Shown: positions 1 through 9,400 of the stretch, piece after piece | Layout: every line of letters starts with the position of its first letter | Position numbering within the stretch: position 1 is the first letter of the stretch | NCBI RefSeq assembly: GCF_900104145.1 | Contig: NZ_FNLB01000006.1 | Coordinates: forward strand, 3,387,001 to 3,451,000 | Length of the DNA stretch: 64,000 nt | Source: Pseudovibrio sp. Tun.PSC04-5.I4 | Lineage (GTDB): Bacteria > Pseudomonadota > Alphaproteobacteria > Rhizobiales > Stappiaceae | Reading direction: 5' to 3' | The notes under the pieces: generated by a model | What the model saw: the letters and a program-made list of their open reading frames with translations, nothing else | Database searches by the model: none | What the model was told of the DNA's origin: nothing | Translations under genes and position numbers: made by a program

Positions 1-677
1 CGAAGGCCCATTTTGATGCTGGACATGATGTTAGCCAGTGCGAAGTCTTTGGTGTCATGGAAGTGGCCAGCGAGCTTTTCTGCTGGCACAACTTTCAAAA
101 CAGCATTGAGCATTTCCTCAGTGGTTTCAGGAATTGCAGTGCCGATGGTGTCGCCGAGCGAGACCTGATAGCAACCCATTTGTAATAGACGTTGGGAGAC
201 CCTTGCTGTGTTCTGAGCCGGGGTTGGGCCATCATAAGGGCACTCAACCACGCAAGAGACATAGCCGCGAACCGGAATGCCGTCTGCTTTGGCGGCCTCA
301 ATGATAGGGGCGAAGCGTTCAAAGCTCTCTTCAATGGAACAGTTGATGTTCTTTTGAGAAAATCCCTCTGAGGCTGATGCAAAGATTGCAACTTCATCGG
401 CTCCGGCCAGCTTTGCTCGCTCATAGCCCTTCAGGTTTGGCGTGAGCGCTGTGTAGCGGATGCCGGGGTTGCGGGTGATGCCTGCAAACACCTCTGCCGC
501 GTCTGCCATTTGTGGAACCCATTTGGGGGAGACGAAGCTGGATGTTTCGATCTTCTCAAATCCGCAGTCAGACAGCTGGTTGATCAGCGAGATTTTGTCC
601 GCAGTTGGAATAGGTGCTTTTTCGTTTTGCAGGCCGTCGCGTGGGCCCATTTCAAATAGGGTGAGTTTTTTGTTCAT
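1..677 (-). CDS. liuE: Hydroxymethylglutaryl-CoA lyase, 3' end outside window
   Basis: Cleaves 3-hydroxy-3-methylglutaryl-CoA to acetoacetate and acetyl-CoA, the last step of leucine breakdown. The visible N-terminal 225 residues carry the family marks: RDGLQNE near residue 13, GDTIG, and HFHDT near residue 207, which supply catalytic and divalent-metal ligands of this TIM-barrel lyase. The C-terminal segment with the family's active-site Cys motif lies beyond the window. The ATG at 677 follows GAGGAG about 12 bases upstream, and the gene starts 6 bases after the stop of the acyl-CoA synthetase, so it is the fifth gene of the liu operon. The alternative name is mvaB. A 3-methylglutaconyl-CoA hydratase (liuC) is not seen and may follow outside the window. 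Confidence 0.95.
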   Translation of the reverse strand, partial: MNKKLTLFEMGPRDGLQNEKAPIPTADKISLINQLSDCGFEKIETSSFVSPKWVPQMADAAEVFAGITRNPGIRYTALTPNLKGYERAKLAGADEVAIFASASEGFSQKNINCSIEESFERFAPIIEAAKADGIPVRGYVSCVVECPYDGPTPAQNTARVSQRLLQMGCYQVSLGDTIGTAIPETTEEMLNAVLKVVPAEKLAGHFHDTKDFALANIMSSIKMGL

Positions 678-683
678 GACCAA

Positions 684-2315
684 TCAAATCTCCTCGTCGA
701 CGGCGCGGGCACGAAGTTCTCTGCGGATCACCTTTCCGGTTGTTGTCATTGGCAGGGCTTCGACAAATTCAACTTCTCGCGGATATTCATGTGCTGCAAG
801 GCGCTGCTTTACAAACTGGGCCAGCTCTTTGGCGAGCTGGTCTGTTGGCTCTATTCCGTCCCGCAGAACCACATAGGCCTTTACAATTTCAGTGCGCAGT
901 TGGTCTGGTTTGCCGATCACGCCTGCCATGCCGACAGCTTGGTGTTTCAGCAGGCAGTCCTCAATCTCTCCCGGGCCGATGCGGTACCCAGATGAGGTGA
1001 TGACATCATCATCACGCCCCACAAACTGGATCCAGCCATCTTTGTCCTTCACGCCTTTGTCACCCGTTAGTAGGAAACCGCCAGCAAACTTGTTTTTGGT
1101 GGCCTCCGGGTTCTTCCAGTATTCAAGGAACATCACCGGTGCTGGTGCACGAATGCCGATATTGCCCAACATGCCAGTTTCCTGTGGGATGCCATCGTTA
1201 TTCACGATCTGCACGTCAAAGCCTGGAGTCGCTTTACCAGTAACACCGGGGCGGATTTCCATAATCTCAGCACAGGTGCAGACAACAAGGTTGCACTCCG
1301 TCTGGCCATAGAACTCGCTGATGTTAAGATCAAACGTGTCGTGACCCCACTGGATCAGTTCCGCGCCAAGAGCCTCACCGCCGCTTCCCAAGGATCGTAG
1401 TTTATAATCCCAGCGGTCTTGTGGGTTCTCGACCTGCCGCATCATTTTCAGGGCGGTTGGCGGAATGAACGCGTTGCGGATCTTTTGGTCCTGAAGCAGT
1501 TGGAACGCTGCTTCACCGGTGAATTTTTTGAAGCGGCAGGCAACAACGGGAACGCCGTGGTGGAGCGATGGCAGGAGCACATCAATCAAACCGCCAATCC
1601 ACGCCCAGTCTGCAGGCGTCCAGAAGCGGTCGCCTTCTTGTGGGAAGAAGTTATGCGGCAGCTCTACACCGGGCAGGTGACCAAGCAAGGTGCGGTGTGC
1701 GTGCAGTGCGCCCTTTGGTTGGCCGGTGGTGCCGGAGGTGTAGATGATGATTGCCGGGTCTTCTGCCTTGGTCTTCAGTGGCGTGAACTCGGTGCTTTGT
1801 TTTGCTAGCTCCGCGTGGAAATCAATTGTGCCGTGCTCGGGGCCGTCGATGTTGAGGATCAGTTCCAACTCTGGCAAAGCGGATCTAATCTGAGCGAGTT
1901 TTGCGGCGCCCACATTGTTGGTTATGAGTGCTTTGGCACCTGAGTTCTCTAACCGGTATTCGAGAGCCTCTTCACCAAACAACGTGAAGAGCGGAATGGA
2001 GATGCCGCCCAGTTTGTGAATGGCAATGTGGGAGTAGGCGGTCTCCGGTGCTTGTGGCAGCAGGATACCAACGCGGTCGCCTTTCTCAACTCCATGGGAA
2101 CTGAGGAGGTTTGCCAGTTTGTTGGAGAGGTCTTTCAAGTTCTGAAAGGAATAGGAGGTGGTTTTGCCACCTTCCTCAGCAAAGATCAGCGCTTCGCGGG
2201 CTGGGTCAACATCCGCCCACTTATCGCAAATATCCACGCCAATATTGTAGTATTCCGGCACATCCCATTCAAACTTCTCGCAGAGTTCTTCATAGGTGCT
2301 TGCTGATGGCAACAT
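684..2315 (-). CDS. AMP-forming acyl-CoA synthetase of the leucine operon
   Basis: ANL-superfamily ligase of 543 residues that activates a carboxylic acid to its CoA thioester via an acyl-AMP. The phosphate-binding A3 motif YTSGTTGQPKG lies at 192-202, the EFYGQTE motif near 335, TGDKG and the GRDDDVITSSGYRI hinge at about 415-450, and the C-terminal catalytic lysine in TTTGKV is K528. It lies between mccA, whose stop is 2 bases upstream, and liuE. Its start has a strong GAGGAGG ribosome site inside the end of mccA. It looks closest to medium-chain/acetyl-CoA synthetase-like enzymes. In this operon the likely substrate is acetoacetate released by the lyase, or isovalerate entering from outside. 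The substrate is inference. Confidence 0.87.
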   Translation of the reverse strand: MLPSASTYEELCEKFEWDVPEYYNIGVDICDKWADVDPAREALIFAEEGGKTTSYSFQNLKDLSNKLANLLSSHGVEKGDRVGILLPQAPETAYSHIAIHKLGGISIPLFTLFGEEALEYRLENSGAKALITNNVGAAKLAQIRSALPELELILNIDGPEHGTIDFHAELAKQSTEFTPLKTKAEDPAIIIYTSGTTGQPKGALHAHRTLLGHLPGVELPHNFFPQEGDRFWTPADWAWIGGLIDVLLPSLHHGVPVVACRFKKFTGEAAFQLLQDQKIRNAFIPPTALKMMRQVENPQDRWDYKLRSLGSGGEALGAELIQWGHDTFDLNISEFYGQTECNLVVCTCAEIMEIRPGVTGKATPGFDVQIVNNDGIPQETGMLGNIGIRAPAPVMFLEYWKNPEATKNKFAGGFLLTGDKGVKDKDGWIQFVGRDDDVITSSGYRIGPGEIEDCLLKHQAVGMAGVIGKPDQLRTEIVKAYVVLRDGIEPTDQLAKELAQFVKQRLAAHEYPREVEFVEALPMTTTGKVIRRELRARAVDEEI

Positions 2316-2317
2316 GG

Positions 2318-4306
2318 CTATGCCTCCTCTTCTTCCAGAGTTAGCAGAATAGCACCTTCTTGCACCTGATCACCGGCTTGTGCCATCACTTCTGCTACGA
2401 TGCCGTCTCGCGGTGCTGTGAGGGAATGCTCCATCTTCATTGCTTCTGTTACGATGAGGGTTTGGCCTTCTTTCACGCTATCACCGGCTGCGCAGTTCAC
2501 GGCGCGAACCTGCCCCGGCATTGGGGAGGTGATAACATTGCCGCTTGCGCCTTCCTGTTCTTCATCCGCCAAATGGTCTGGCAGATCAAAGTGCCACGTG
2601 TTCTCGCCCATAAACAGGGTGAGGGATGTGGCGGTTTGGAAGAAGTCCGCTGCGATGACGGTTCCATCAATATCAATGCGCAGATGCTGACCTTTGTTGG
2701 TCAGTATGCGCAGGTCGTAGGAGGTGTCCTCAATGGAGACTGTCAGGCTACCATCGTGATGACGGCCAGCAGATACTTCTGTCTGCTCACCGCGCCAGTT
2801 GAGATGCGCAAATTGTTTTGCTGCACTCCATTGGCGCCAACCAACCAACGTATCCCATGGGTCGACGCTTTCGGCAGGGGCATTTGCAAAGCCAAGCTCA
2901 ATCAGGGCCGCCATGGCAAGGGCTTGCTGAGTTGGGGCAGGAGCTGCGGTTAGCTCTTCTAAGTCCCGTTCAATCAGGCCTGTATCCATCTCGCCTTTCA
3001 TGAAGCCGGCATGTGTTGCCAGTCTGTGCAGGAAGGTGATGTTGGTGGTACAGCCGACCGCCTGAGATTTTTCCAAGGCCAGTGCAAGCTTTGCAAGCGC
3101 GGCTTCGCGGGTGTCTCCATGAGTGATGATTTTTGCGATCATCGGGTCATAGAACGGCGTGATGGTATCACCTTGACGAATGCCGCTATCAATACGGGCA
3201 AAGCGGGAGGGGAGTTTGAGCTGTTGCAACGTGCCTGTTGCTGGTAGGAACCCAGCTTCGGCATCCTCTGCGTAGACGCGGGCTTCAAACGAATGGCCGT
3301 TGATGGAAAGCTCATCCTGCATCTTTGGCAGAGTACCACCAGCCGCAACCGTGAACTGCCAGTTGACCAGATCCTGCCCGGTGATTGCCTCTGTGACCGG
3401 GTGCTCCACCTGAAGGCGGGTGTTCATTTCCATGAACCAGAACCGGTCAGACCGAAGGCCATCAGAGCCATCCACGATGAACTCAACAGTGCCAGCGCCT
3501 TCATAGCCAACGGCTTGTGCAGCTTTGACAGCTGCATCGCCCATAGCTGCGCGCATTTCCTCAGTCATGCCGGGAGCTGGAGCTTCCTCGATGACTTTCT
3601 GGTGGCGACGTTGAAGGGAACAATCGCGCTCAAACAGGTGCACGGCGTTACCATGACCATCGCAGAAGACCTGCACTTCGATGTGGCGCGGAGAGAGAAT
3701 GTATTTCTCGATGAGAACGCGCGGGTCACCAAAGCTGGATTGGCCCTCGCGCTGGGCACCTTCTAAAGCTTCCACAAAATCGGCAGGGTCATCAACACGG
3801 CGCATGCCTTTGCCGCCGCCGCCTGCGCGGGCTTTGATGAGAACCGGATAGCCAATCTTATCGGATTCCGCTTTCAGGAAGTCGGCATCCTGATTGCTGC
3901 CGTGATAACCGGGAACAATTGGGACGCCTGATTTTTCCATCAAGGCTTTTGCTGCATCCTTGAGGCCCATGGCGCGGATTGCGTCTGCTGGTGGGCCGAT
4001 GAAAACGAGACCTGCTGCCTCAACCGATTCCACGAACTCAGGATTTTCTGAGAGGAAACCGTAACCCGGATGGATTGCATCTGCACCGCTCAGCTTTGCT
4101 GCATTCAGCAAGGCTTTCACGTTGAGGTAGCTTTCGGCCACGGGTGGTGGGCCGAGGCGATAGGCTTCATCTGCCATTTGCACGTGGCGGGCATCGCGGT
4201 CTGCGTCTGAATAGACAGCAACAACCTTCATGCCCAGAGCTTTGGCGGACTTGGCAATGCGACAAGCGATTTCGCCACGGTTTGCTATGAGTATCTTTTT
4301 AAACAT
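2318..4306 (-). CDS. liuD: 3-Methylcrotonyl-CoA carboxylase, biotin-carrying alpha subunit
   Basis: Biotin carboxylase plus biotin carrier subunit of 662 residues. With the beta subunit it converts 3-methylcrotonyl-CoA to 3-methylglutaconyl-CoA. The biotin carboxylase region covers roughly residues 1-450, with the N-terminal IANRGEIACRI motif and the ATP-binding glycine loop GGGGKGM near 160. The biotin attachment motif is EAMKME with biotinyl Lys624. The length is normal for MccA. It starts 11 bases after the mccB stop. The pairing with an adjacent MccB and isovaleryl-CoA dehydrogenase separates it from acetyl-, propionyl- and geranyl-CoA carboxylases. Alternative name mccA. Confidence 0.96.
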   Translation of the reverse strand: MFKKILIANRGEIACRIAKSAKALGMKVVAVYSDADRDARHVQMADEAYRLGPPPVAESYLNVKALLNAAKLSGADAIHPGYGFLSENPEFVESVEAAGLVFIGPPADAIRAMGLKDAAKALMEKSGVPIVPGYHGSNQDADFLKAESDKIGYPVLIKARAGGGGKGMRRVDDPADFVEALEGAQREGQSSFGDPRVLIEKYILSPRHIEVQVFCDGHGNAVHLFERDCSLQRRHQKVIEEAPAPGMTEEMRAAMGDAAVKAAQAVGYEGAGTVEFIVDGSDGLRSDRFWFMEMNTRLQVEHPVTEAITGQDLVNWQFTVAAGGTLPKMQDELSINGHSFEARVYAEDAEAGFLPATGTLQQLKLPSRFARIDSGIRQGDTITPFYDPMIAKIITHGDTREAALAKLALALEKSQAVGCTTNITFLHRLATHAGFMKGEMDTGLIERDLEELTAAPAPTQQALAMAALIELGFANAPAESVDPWDTLVGWRQWSAAKQFAHLNWRGEQTEVSAGRHHDGSLTVSIEDTSYDLRILTNKGQHLRIDIDGTVIAADFFQTATSLTLFMGENTWHFDLPDHLADEEQEGASGNVITSPMPGQVRAVNCAAGDSVKEGQTLIVTEAMKMEHSLTAPRDGIVAEVMAQAGDQVQEGAILLTLEEEEA

Positions 4307-4317
4307 GTCCAGGCCCC

Positions 4318-5925
4318 TTACATGCGGAAGACGCCGAACGGCGTATCTTCGATTGGCGCGTTGAGGGTTGCTGCGAGGGAGAGGGCCAACACGTCGCGGG
4401 TTTTGCGCGGGTCAACAATTCCATCATCCCAGAGGCGAGCGGAGGCGTAGAGCGGATGGCCTTGCTCTTCAAACTGATCAATGATCGGCTGTTTGAAGTT
4501 TGCTTCATCCCCTGCGGACCATTCACCACCTTTGCGCTCGATACCATCACGGCGGACGGTTGCCAGAACGCCAGCAGCCTGAGGGCCACCCATCACGGAG
4601 ATGCGGGAGTTTGGCCATGTCCAGAGCATACGCGGAGAGTAGGCGCGGCCACACATGCCGTAGTTGCCAGCGCCGAAGCTACCACCAATGAGCATGGTGA
4701 TTTTGGGAACCTTGGCACAGGCCACGGCTGTTACCAGCTTAGCGCCGTCTTTTGCGATGCCGCCAGCCTCATACTTCTGCCCGACCATGAAGCCGGTGAT
4801 GTTTTGCAGGAAGACCAGCGGAATTTTGCGTTGGCAGCACAGCTCAACAAAGTGCGCGCCTTTGAGCGCGGCTTCTGAGAACAGGATGCCGTTGTTGCCG
4901 ATGATGCCGACTGGCATGCCGTGGATGTGAGCAAAGCCGGTCACAAGCGTGGTGCCGTAGCGGGCTTTGAATTCATCAAAACGGGAGCCATCTACCACAC
5001 GGGCGATGACTTCGCGCACGTCATATGGTGTTTTCAGATCTGCTGGAACAACGCCGAGGATTTCCTCAGGATCGTAAAGCGGGTCTTCCGACGTTTGCAG
5101 CTTGAGCTGATCGGGTTTGCGGCGGTTGAGGTTGGACACAGCTTGACGTGCCAAAGCCAAAGCGTGGGCGTCATCTCGGGCCAGGTGGTCTGCCACGCCG
5201 GACAGGCGAGTATGAACATCCCCCCCGCCCAGATCTTCAGCAGATACGATTTCGCCCGTGGCGGCTTTCACCAGCGGAGGACCGGCGAGGAAAATTGTGC
5301 CTTGCTCTTTCACTATGATAGCTTCGTCGCACATGGCAGGGACGTAGGCGCCACCTGCCGTGCAAGACCCCATAACAACCGCGATCTGCGGAATGCCCAT
5401 GGCAGACATGTTGGCTTGGTTGAAGAAAATGCGGCCAAAATGGTCCCTATCCGGGAACACTTCATCCTGCTGAGGCAGGTTTGCGCCGCCGGAATCCACC
5501 AAGTAGATACAAGGGAGGTTGTTCTCCATCGCGATCTCTTGGGCACGCAGGTGCTTCTTCACTGTTAGCGGATAGTACGTGCCGCCCTTAACAGTCGCAT
5601 CGTTGGCAACGATCATGCATTCAATGCCGTTGACGCGCCCAACACCGGTGATAATACCGGCAGAGGGCGAGGCCCCATCATACATTGAATGGGCTGCGAA
5701 CTGGCCGACTTCCAAGAATGGTGAGCCGGGATCAATCAAACGGGCAACACGTTCACGCGGCAGGATTTTGCCGCGTGAGATATGGCGTTCGCGTGGGCCT
5801 TCGCCGCCGCCCATCAGGGCAACTTCGCTGGCGTCTCGTACCACTCCCATCGCTTGCAGGTGTTGCTCGCGATTGTGTTTGAAGCTTTCCGATCCGGTTG
5901 GGATCTGTGACTTTATGATAGCCAT
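4318..5925 (-). CDS. liuB: 3-Methylcrotonyl-CoA carboxylase, carboxyltransferase beta subunit
   Basis: Carboxyltransferase of 535 residues that moves carboxyl from carboxybiotin to 3-methylcrotonyl-CoA. It shows the crotonase-fold signatures of the family: RERHISRGKILPRERV near residue 50, CTAGGAYVPAM near 190 and GGSFGAGNYGMCGRAY near 420, all typical of MccB. Its ATG (5925-5923) overlaps the TAA stop of ivd by one base (TAATG), so translation is probably coupled. The paired alpha subunit follows 11 bases downstream. Alternative name mccB. Confidence 0.97.
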   Translation of the reverse strand: MAIIKSQIPTGSESFKHNREQHLQAMGVVRDASEVALMGGGEGPRERHISRGKILPRERVARLIDPGSPFLEVGQFAAHSMYDGASPSAGIITGVGRVNGIECMIVANDATVKGGTYYPLTVKKHLRAQEIAMENNLPCIYLVDSGGANLPQQDEVFPDRDHFGRIFFNQANMSAMGIPQIAVVMGSCTAGGAYVPAMCDEAIIVKEQGTIFLAGPPLVKAATGEIVSAEDLGGGDVHTRLSGVADHLARDDAHALALARQAVSNLNRRKPDQLKLQTSEDPLYDPEEILGVVPADLKTPYDVREVIARVVDGSRFDEFKARYGTTLVTGFAHIHGMPVGIIGNNGILFSEAALKGAHFVELCCQRKIPLVFLQNITGFMVGQKYEAGGIAKDGAKLVTAVACAKVPKITMLIGGSFGAGNYGMCGRAYSPRMLWTWPNSRISVMGGPQAAGVLATVRRDGIERKGGEWSAGDEANFKQPIIDQFEEQGHPLYASARLWDDGIVDPRKTRDVLALSLAATLNAPIEDTPFGVFRM

Positions 5926-7088
5926 TATGCAGTTTCCACGAAGAGTTCACGACCAATCAGCATGCGGCGGATTTCTGAGGTGCCGGCACCGATTTCATAT
6001 AGTTTTGCATCACGCAGCAAACGGCCCGTTGGGTATTCGTTGATGTAGCCGTTGCCACCCAGAGACTGGATTGCTTCCAGCGCCAGTTTGGTCGCATTTT
6101 CAGCGGTGTAGAGGATGCAGCCAGCAGAATCCTTGCGGCTGGTTTCGCCACGATCACACGCAGCAGCCACAGCATAAACATAGGCACGGGAGGCGTTCAT
6201 GAGCGTGTACATATCCGCCAGTTTGCCTTGCATCAGCTGGAACTCGCCGATGGCTTGGCCAAACTGTTTGCGCTCGTGGATGTAAGGCACAACAACGTCC
6301 ATGGCTGCTGCCATGATGCCCAAAGGACCGCCGGAGAGCACGACACGCTCGTAATCCAGACCGGACATCAGTACGTTTACACCGCGGCCTTCTTCGCCGA
6401 GAATGTTTTCAGAAGGGACTTCGCAATCCACAAACACCAGCTCACAGGTGTTGGAGCCGCGCATGCCGAGCTTGTCCAGCTTTTGAGCTGTTGAGAAGCC
6501 CTTCATGCCTTTTTCGATGATGAAGGCTGTCATGCCTTTTGCGCCAGCATCAGGATCTGTTTTTGCGTAGACCACCAGTGTGTTGGCATCTGGACCGTTT
6601 GTGATCCACATTTTGTTGCCGTTAAGCACGTAGTGGTCATTGCGCTTTTCGGCACGTAGCTTCATGGAGACAACATCAGACCCAGCACCCGGCTCGGACA
6701 TGGCCAGAGAGCCAATGTGCTCGCCAGAACAGAGCTTGGGTAGGTACTTGGATTTTTGCTCTGGCGTGCCGTGACGGTTGATCTGGTTCACACACAGGTT
6801 GGAGTGTGCGCCGTAGGATAGGCCAACGGATGCGGAGGCGCGGGAGATTTCCTCAACCGCAATAACGTGGGCGAGGTAACCCATGCCAGTTCCACCGTAT
6901 TCTGGGTCTGCTGTCATGCCAAGCAAGCCGAGATCGCCCATCTCTTTCCAGAGTTCATTGGGGAACTCGTTCTCCTTGTCAATTTCAGCGGCGCGCGGTG
7001 CTAACTTTCCCCGAGCCCAACGACTGATCGTTTCACGAAGGGCGTCAATATCTTCACCCAGACCAAAATTCATCACGGCATTAAACAC
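5925..7088 (-). CDS. liuA: Isovaleryl-CoA dehydrogenase
   Basis: FAD-dependent acyl-CoA dehydrogenase of 387 residues, first gene of the operon, oxidising isovaleryl-CoA to 3-methylcrotonyl-CoA. FAD and substrate motifs AMSEPGAGSDV (129-139) and WITNG (161-165) are present. A glutamate in GLDYERVVL (E247) sits where isovaleryl-CoA dehydrogenases, unlike short-chain enzymes, carry their catalytic base. The C-terminal GAGTSEIRRMLIGREL is typical of the superfamily. It is transcribed away from a TetR gene, and a perfect palindrome lies between the two. Alternative name ivd. Confidence 0.96.
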   Translation of the reverse strand: MFNAVMNFGLGEDIDALRETISRWARGKLAPRAAEIDKENEFPNELWKEMGDLGLLGMTADPEYGGTGMGYLAHVIAVEEISRASASVGLSYGAHSNLCVNQINRHGTPEQKSKYLPKLCSGEHIGSLAMSEPGAGSDVVSMKLRAEKRNDHYVLNGNKMWITNGPDANTLVVYAKTDPDAGAKGMTAFIIEKGMKGFSTAQKLDKLGMRGSNTCELVFVDCEVPSENILGEEGRGVNVLMSGLDYERVVLSGGPLGIMAAAMDVVVPYIHERKQFGQAIGEFQLMQGKLADMYTLMNASRAYVYAVAAACDRGETSRKDSAGCILYTAENATKLALEAIQSLGGNGYINEYPTGRLLRDAKLYEIGAGTSEIRRMLIGRELFVETA

Positions 7089-7160
7089 GGCGCTTCCTCC
7101 TGCTACCGAACCTCATCAACCCACGCCTTTAACGGCTTCCCAGTGGATCTTTAGGTAATT

Positions 7161-7176
7161 AAACGAACGTTCGTTT
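7161..7176. promoter_or_regulatory. TetR-type operator between ivd and the TetR gene
   Basis: AAACGAACGTTCGTTT is a perfect 16-bp palindrome, with partial symmetry extending a few bases further into AT-rich flanks. It lies 72 bases upstream of the ivd start and 81 upstream of the TetR start. Facing ACGTTCGT half sites are typical of TetR-family operators, so it probably controls both directions. This is inference from position and symmetry. Confidence 0.8.
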
Positions 7177-7257
7177 GATTAATAACAGGCGTCCCGTTAG
7201 TATGCAATAACCCTTAGGACCTAGCTGGTTCTACAAAGTGATGAAGGTTAAGAAAAA

Positions 7258-7854
7258 GTGGCACGAACCAAAGGATCGGTGGGCGCCGATACGCAAAAAG
7301 CAATCTTTGAAGCTGCTAGAGGCCTTATTGAAACTAAAGGCTTTGGCGCGATGACCTTGCGCCAGCTGGCCGCAGAGGTTGGATTGCAACCGGGGTCAAT
7401 CTATCGTTATTTTGCGAGCAAGGATGCCTTGCTTCAAGCGTTGATGAACCAGCATATGACCAGCCTGATTAAGGATTGGGAGCTGCTGGAAGGCAAGGGC
7501 GATGATCCGGTCTCCCGTTTGCGTGCCTTTGTGGGGTTCCACATTCGCTATCATATTGAGCGCCGAGCAGACGTTATTATCGCCAACCTTGAGCTTCGGG
7601 CTTTGGGGGATGAGTACCGCGCGGATGTGGTTGAAAAGCGTAGTCACTATGAAGCCAACCTGCGATCTATTCTAGCCGAAGGTGTTGAGACAGGCGTATT
7701 CCCGGATGTGGATTTAGAAGTCGCCGCCTATGCCATCATAGCAATGCTGACCGGCGTCTGCTTTTGGTACCGCCCTGATGGCCGCCTGAACATCGACGAG
7801 ATCATCTCCATTCACCAGAAGCTAGTTGTGAGCGGTGTTGTTGGTGGATCCTAG
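7258..7854 (+). CDS. TetR-family regulator of the leucine operon
   Basis: DNA-binding repressor of 198 residues. The N-terminal helix-turn-helix is clear at about 31-60 (MTLRQLAAEVGLQPGSIYRYF followed by SKDALLQAL). The C-terminal ligand domain resembles the TetR group that senses acyl-CoA compounds in fatty-acid and branched-chain catabolism. The start is GTG at 7258, supported by AAGG about ten bases upstream; the nearby ATG at 7241 is in another frame. It is divergent from the liu operon across a perfect palindrome, so it most likely represses liu and itself and is relieved by an acyl-CoA intermediate (inference). Confidence 0.9.
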   Translation: MARTKGSVGADTQKAIFEAARGLIETKGFGAMTLRQLAAEVGLQPGSIYRYFASKDALLQALMNQHMTSLIKDWELLEGKGDDPVSRLRAFVGFHIRYHIERRADVIIANLELRALGDEYRADVVEKRSHYEANLRSILAEGVETGVFPDVDLEVAAYAIIAMLTGVCFWYRPDGRLNIDEIISIHQKLVVSGVVGGS

Positions 7855-7866
7855 CTTTTAAGCGCC

Positions 7867-8556
7867 CTATTGCTCAGCTCTTTTTGCTTCTATGCAATGC
7901 TGGTAACTTGGCGACTGCATAATCTTCTCCGTGAAAAATATCGGGATATCATGTTTGATAAAGCAGTTGACTTGAGTCCACTTTTCTAAAGGCATGTCAT
8001 GCGCATAAATCGCAGTGAAACTATCTAGAAGCCCCTGTGTCATTTTTTCTGCATTTTCTGAATTATAGAATATCTCCTTCAGTAGGTAAGTTTTGTAGGT
8101 ATTTTTCCTTTGTTCAGATATCAAGGCTGCCTTGTCAGATAATGTAGCTAGTGTCAGACCCTTCATGATTGCGTTATTTGCTGCATGTTCGGACCCTTGT
8201 TGATTATTTAGGTATGACCTAATGAAGTAGTAGAATTGGTAGTTTTCTCCTACATCCAGCTCAAGCCATTTCAGCGGTGATAGACTAATTTTTAATCCAT
8301 AAACATACATCGTACCTATTGCATCGCAGATGTAGCCATTGAGAAAAGTATTCTCAGGACTTTCTACATATTCCTCCATATTTTTCTGAAGTAATGTCTC
8401 GTTGCTGACGCAATTTTTGTTACTCTGAGATTCTGATGCAAGTGAACCGGCTGACTGAGCAAACGTGGTGATTACGCAAACTAAAAACAATCGAAGAAAT
8501 TTGCTCGTTTGATCGAGTGATTTTTTGGGGAGGTTTGCTGTTCTGAGATTCTGCAT
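7867..8556 (-). CDS. Secreted protein of unknown function
   Basis: A 229-residue protein with a basic N terminus followed by a hydrophobic stretch (FLRLFLVCVITTFAQSAGSLA at about 22-42) that looks like a Sec signal peptide with cleavage near AGSLA-SES. The mature part has few distinctive motifs; four Cys in the mature part could form disulfides. I do not recognise the family. The ATG at 8556 has GAGGAAAC seven bases upstream; the extra leading TTG codon is less likely. It ends 12 bases from the convergent TetR gene. It looks more AT-rich than its neighbours. Confidence 0.65.
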   Translation of the reverse strand: MQNLRTANLPKKSLDQTSKFLRLFLVCVITTFAQSAGSLASESQSNKNCVSNETLLQKNMEEYVESPENTFLNGYICDAIGTMYVYGLKISLSPLKWLELDVGENYQFYYFIRSYLNNQQGSEHAANNAIMKGLTLATLSDKAALISEQRKNTYKTYLLKEIFYNSENAEKMTQGLLDSFTAIYAHDMPLEKWTQVNCFIKHDIPIFFTEKIMQSPSYQHCIEAKRAEQ

Positions 8557-8707
8557 CAATGTGTTTCCTCTCGGAAATCGATTTTCACCTCAACGGTACT
8601 ATACGTCCTTTGAGTGAGGAAGCCTTGAAAATGGATGGTTTGGTTGCCTCTATCTAGCAACAAGAATGCCAAGGGCGAAGGGGCTCGCCTTCAACATCGC
8701 ATTACAA

Positions 8708-9040
8708 TTAAACGTCTTTTACCGGAGCTTTGTAGTTCAGTCCCTTGGCGATTTTCATCGCTTCCAATCCATCCTCAAAGCTCATTAGTGGTGTAATGTT
8801 GTAAAAGCGCAGGCCTTTTCCGGCCATGCATGCCATCTCAAAAGCTTTGATGGAGATGTTGTCTGGCATCTCAATGATTGCAGTGGAATCGTATTGCCCA
8901 AATGACAACCATGACCCGATAAAGCGTCCGCCTAATTGCTCCAGAATTGGCACCATTGAATCTCGACGGTTTTCAGGATTTGCAACTAAGTTTGCAATGG
9001 AGTCAGCAGTGACCGCGATTTGAATAAGGTAAGTTGCCAT
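8708..9040 (-). CDS. GYD-domain protein
   Basis: Small 110-residue protein with the ferredoxin-like alpha/beta fold pattern of the GYD family: an N-terminal strand MATYLIQIAVT, then ILEQLGGRFIGSWLSFGQYD, the family core where GQYD corresponds to G-x-YD, and a C-terminal AMKIAKGLNY. The function of these proteins is not established. I chose the ATG at 9040 because the conserved first strand begins there; an in-frame start 21 codons upstream adds residues with no family resemblance. It stands alone on the minus strand, about 360 bases from the divergent LuxR pair. Confidence 0.8.
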   Translation of the reverse strand: MATYLIQIAVTADSIANLVANPENRRDSMVPILEQLGGRFIGSWLSFGQYDSTAIIEMPDNISIKAFEMACMAGKGLRFYNITPLMSFEDGLEAMKIAKGLNYKAPVKDV

Positions 9041-9400
9041 GGGGATCTCGTCTAAATGAAGCAAACTATGGGTGGACGTGAGGTCCTTTTTTACCTGCAT
9101 CAACAGTATGGTTACAAGAGGCTATTCAACTGCGCGATTTATTGCAGCGAAGACTCTCTACGAGAGTGTTCTATCAATCTGTTAGCCTAGGTTTGAACCG
9201 AATTTTGAGAAACAATAAGAATGTACCCCTGACAAGCAAAATGAAAATTAGTTGAGAAATGAGACTGCTTGGAGCTTCTTCTTCTGGCGTAAGTAGTGAT
9301 ATTTTTCGAAATGACTCCCCGAGTTTGGTTGATATATATAAAATTTACTATCTAATTTACGTAGAGATATAAATGTCAATACTTGATTCGAAAGAGCTAA
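9041..9400. other. Divergent AT-rich intergenic region
   Basis: No gene recognised. It becomes strongly AT-rich toward 9330-9390, just ahead of the first LuxR gene, and presumably holds promoters for the GYD gene and the LuxR pair. No clear palindrome or textbook promoter could be assigned. Confidence 0.5.
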
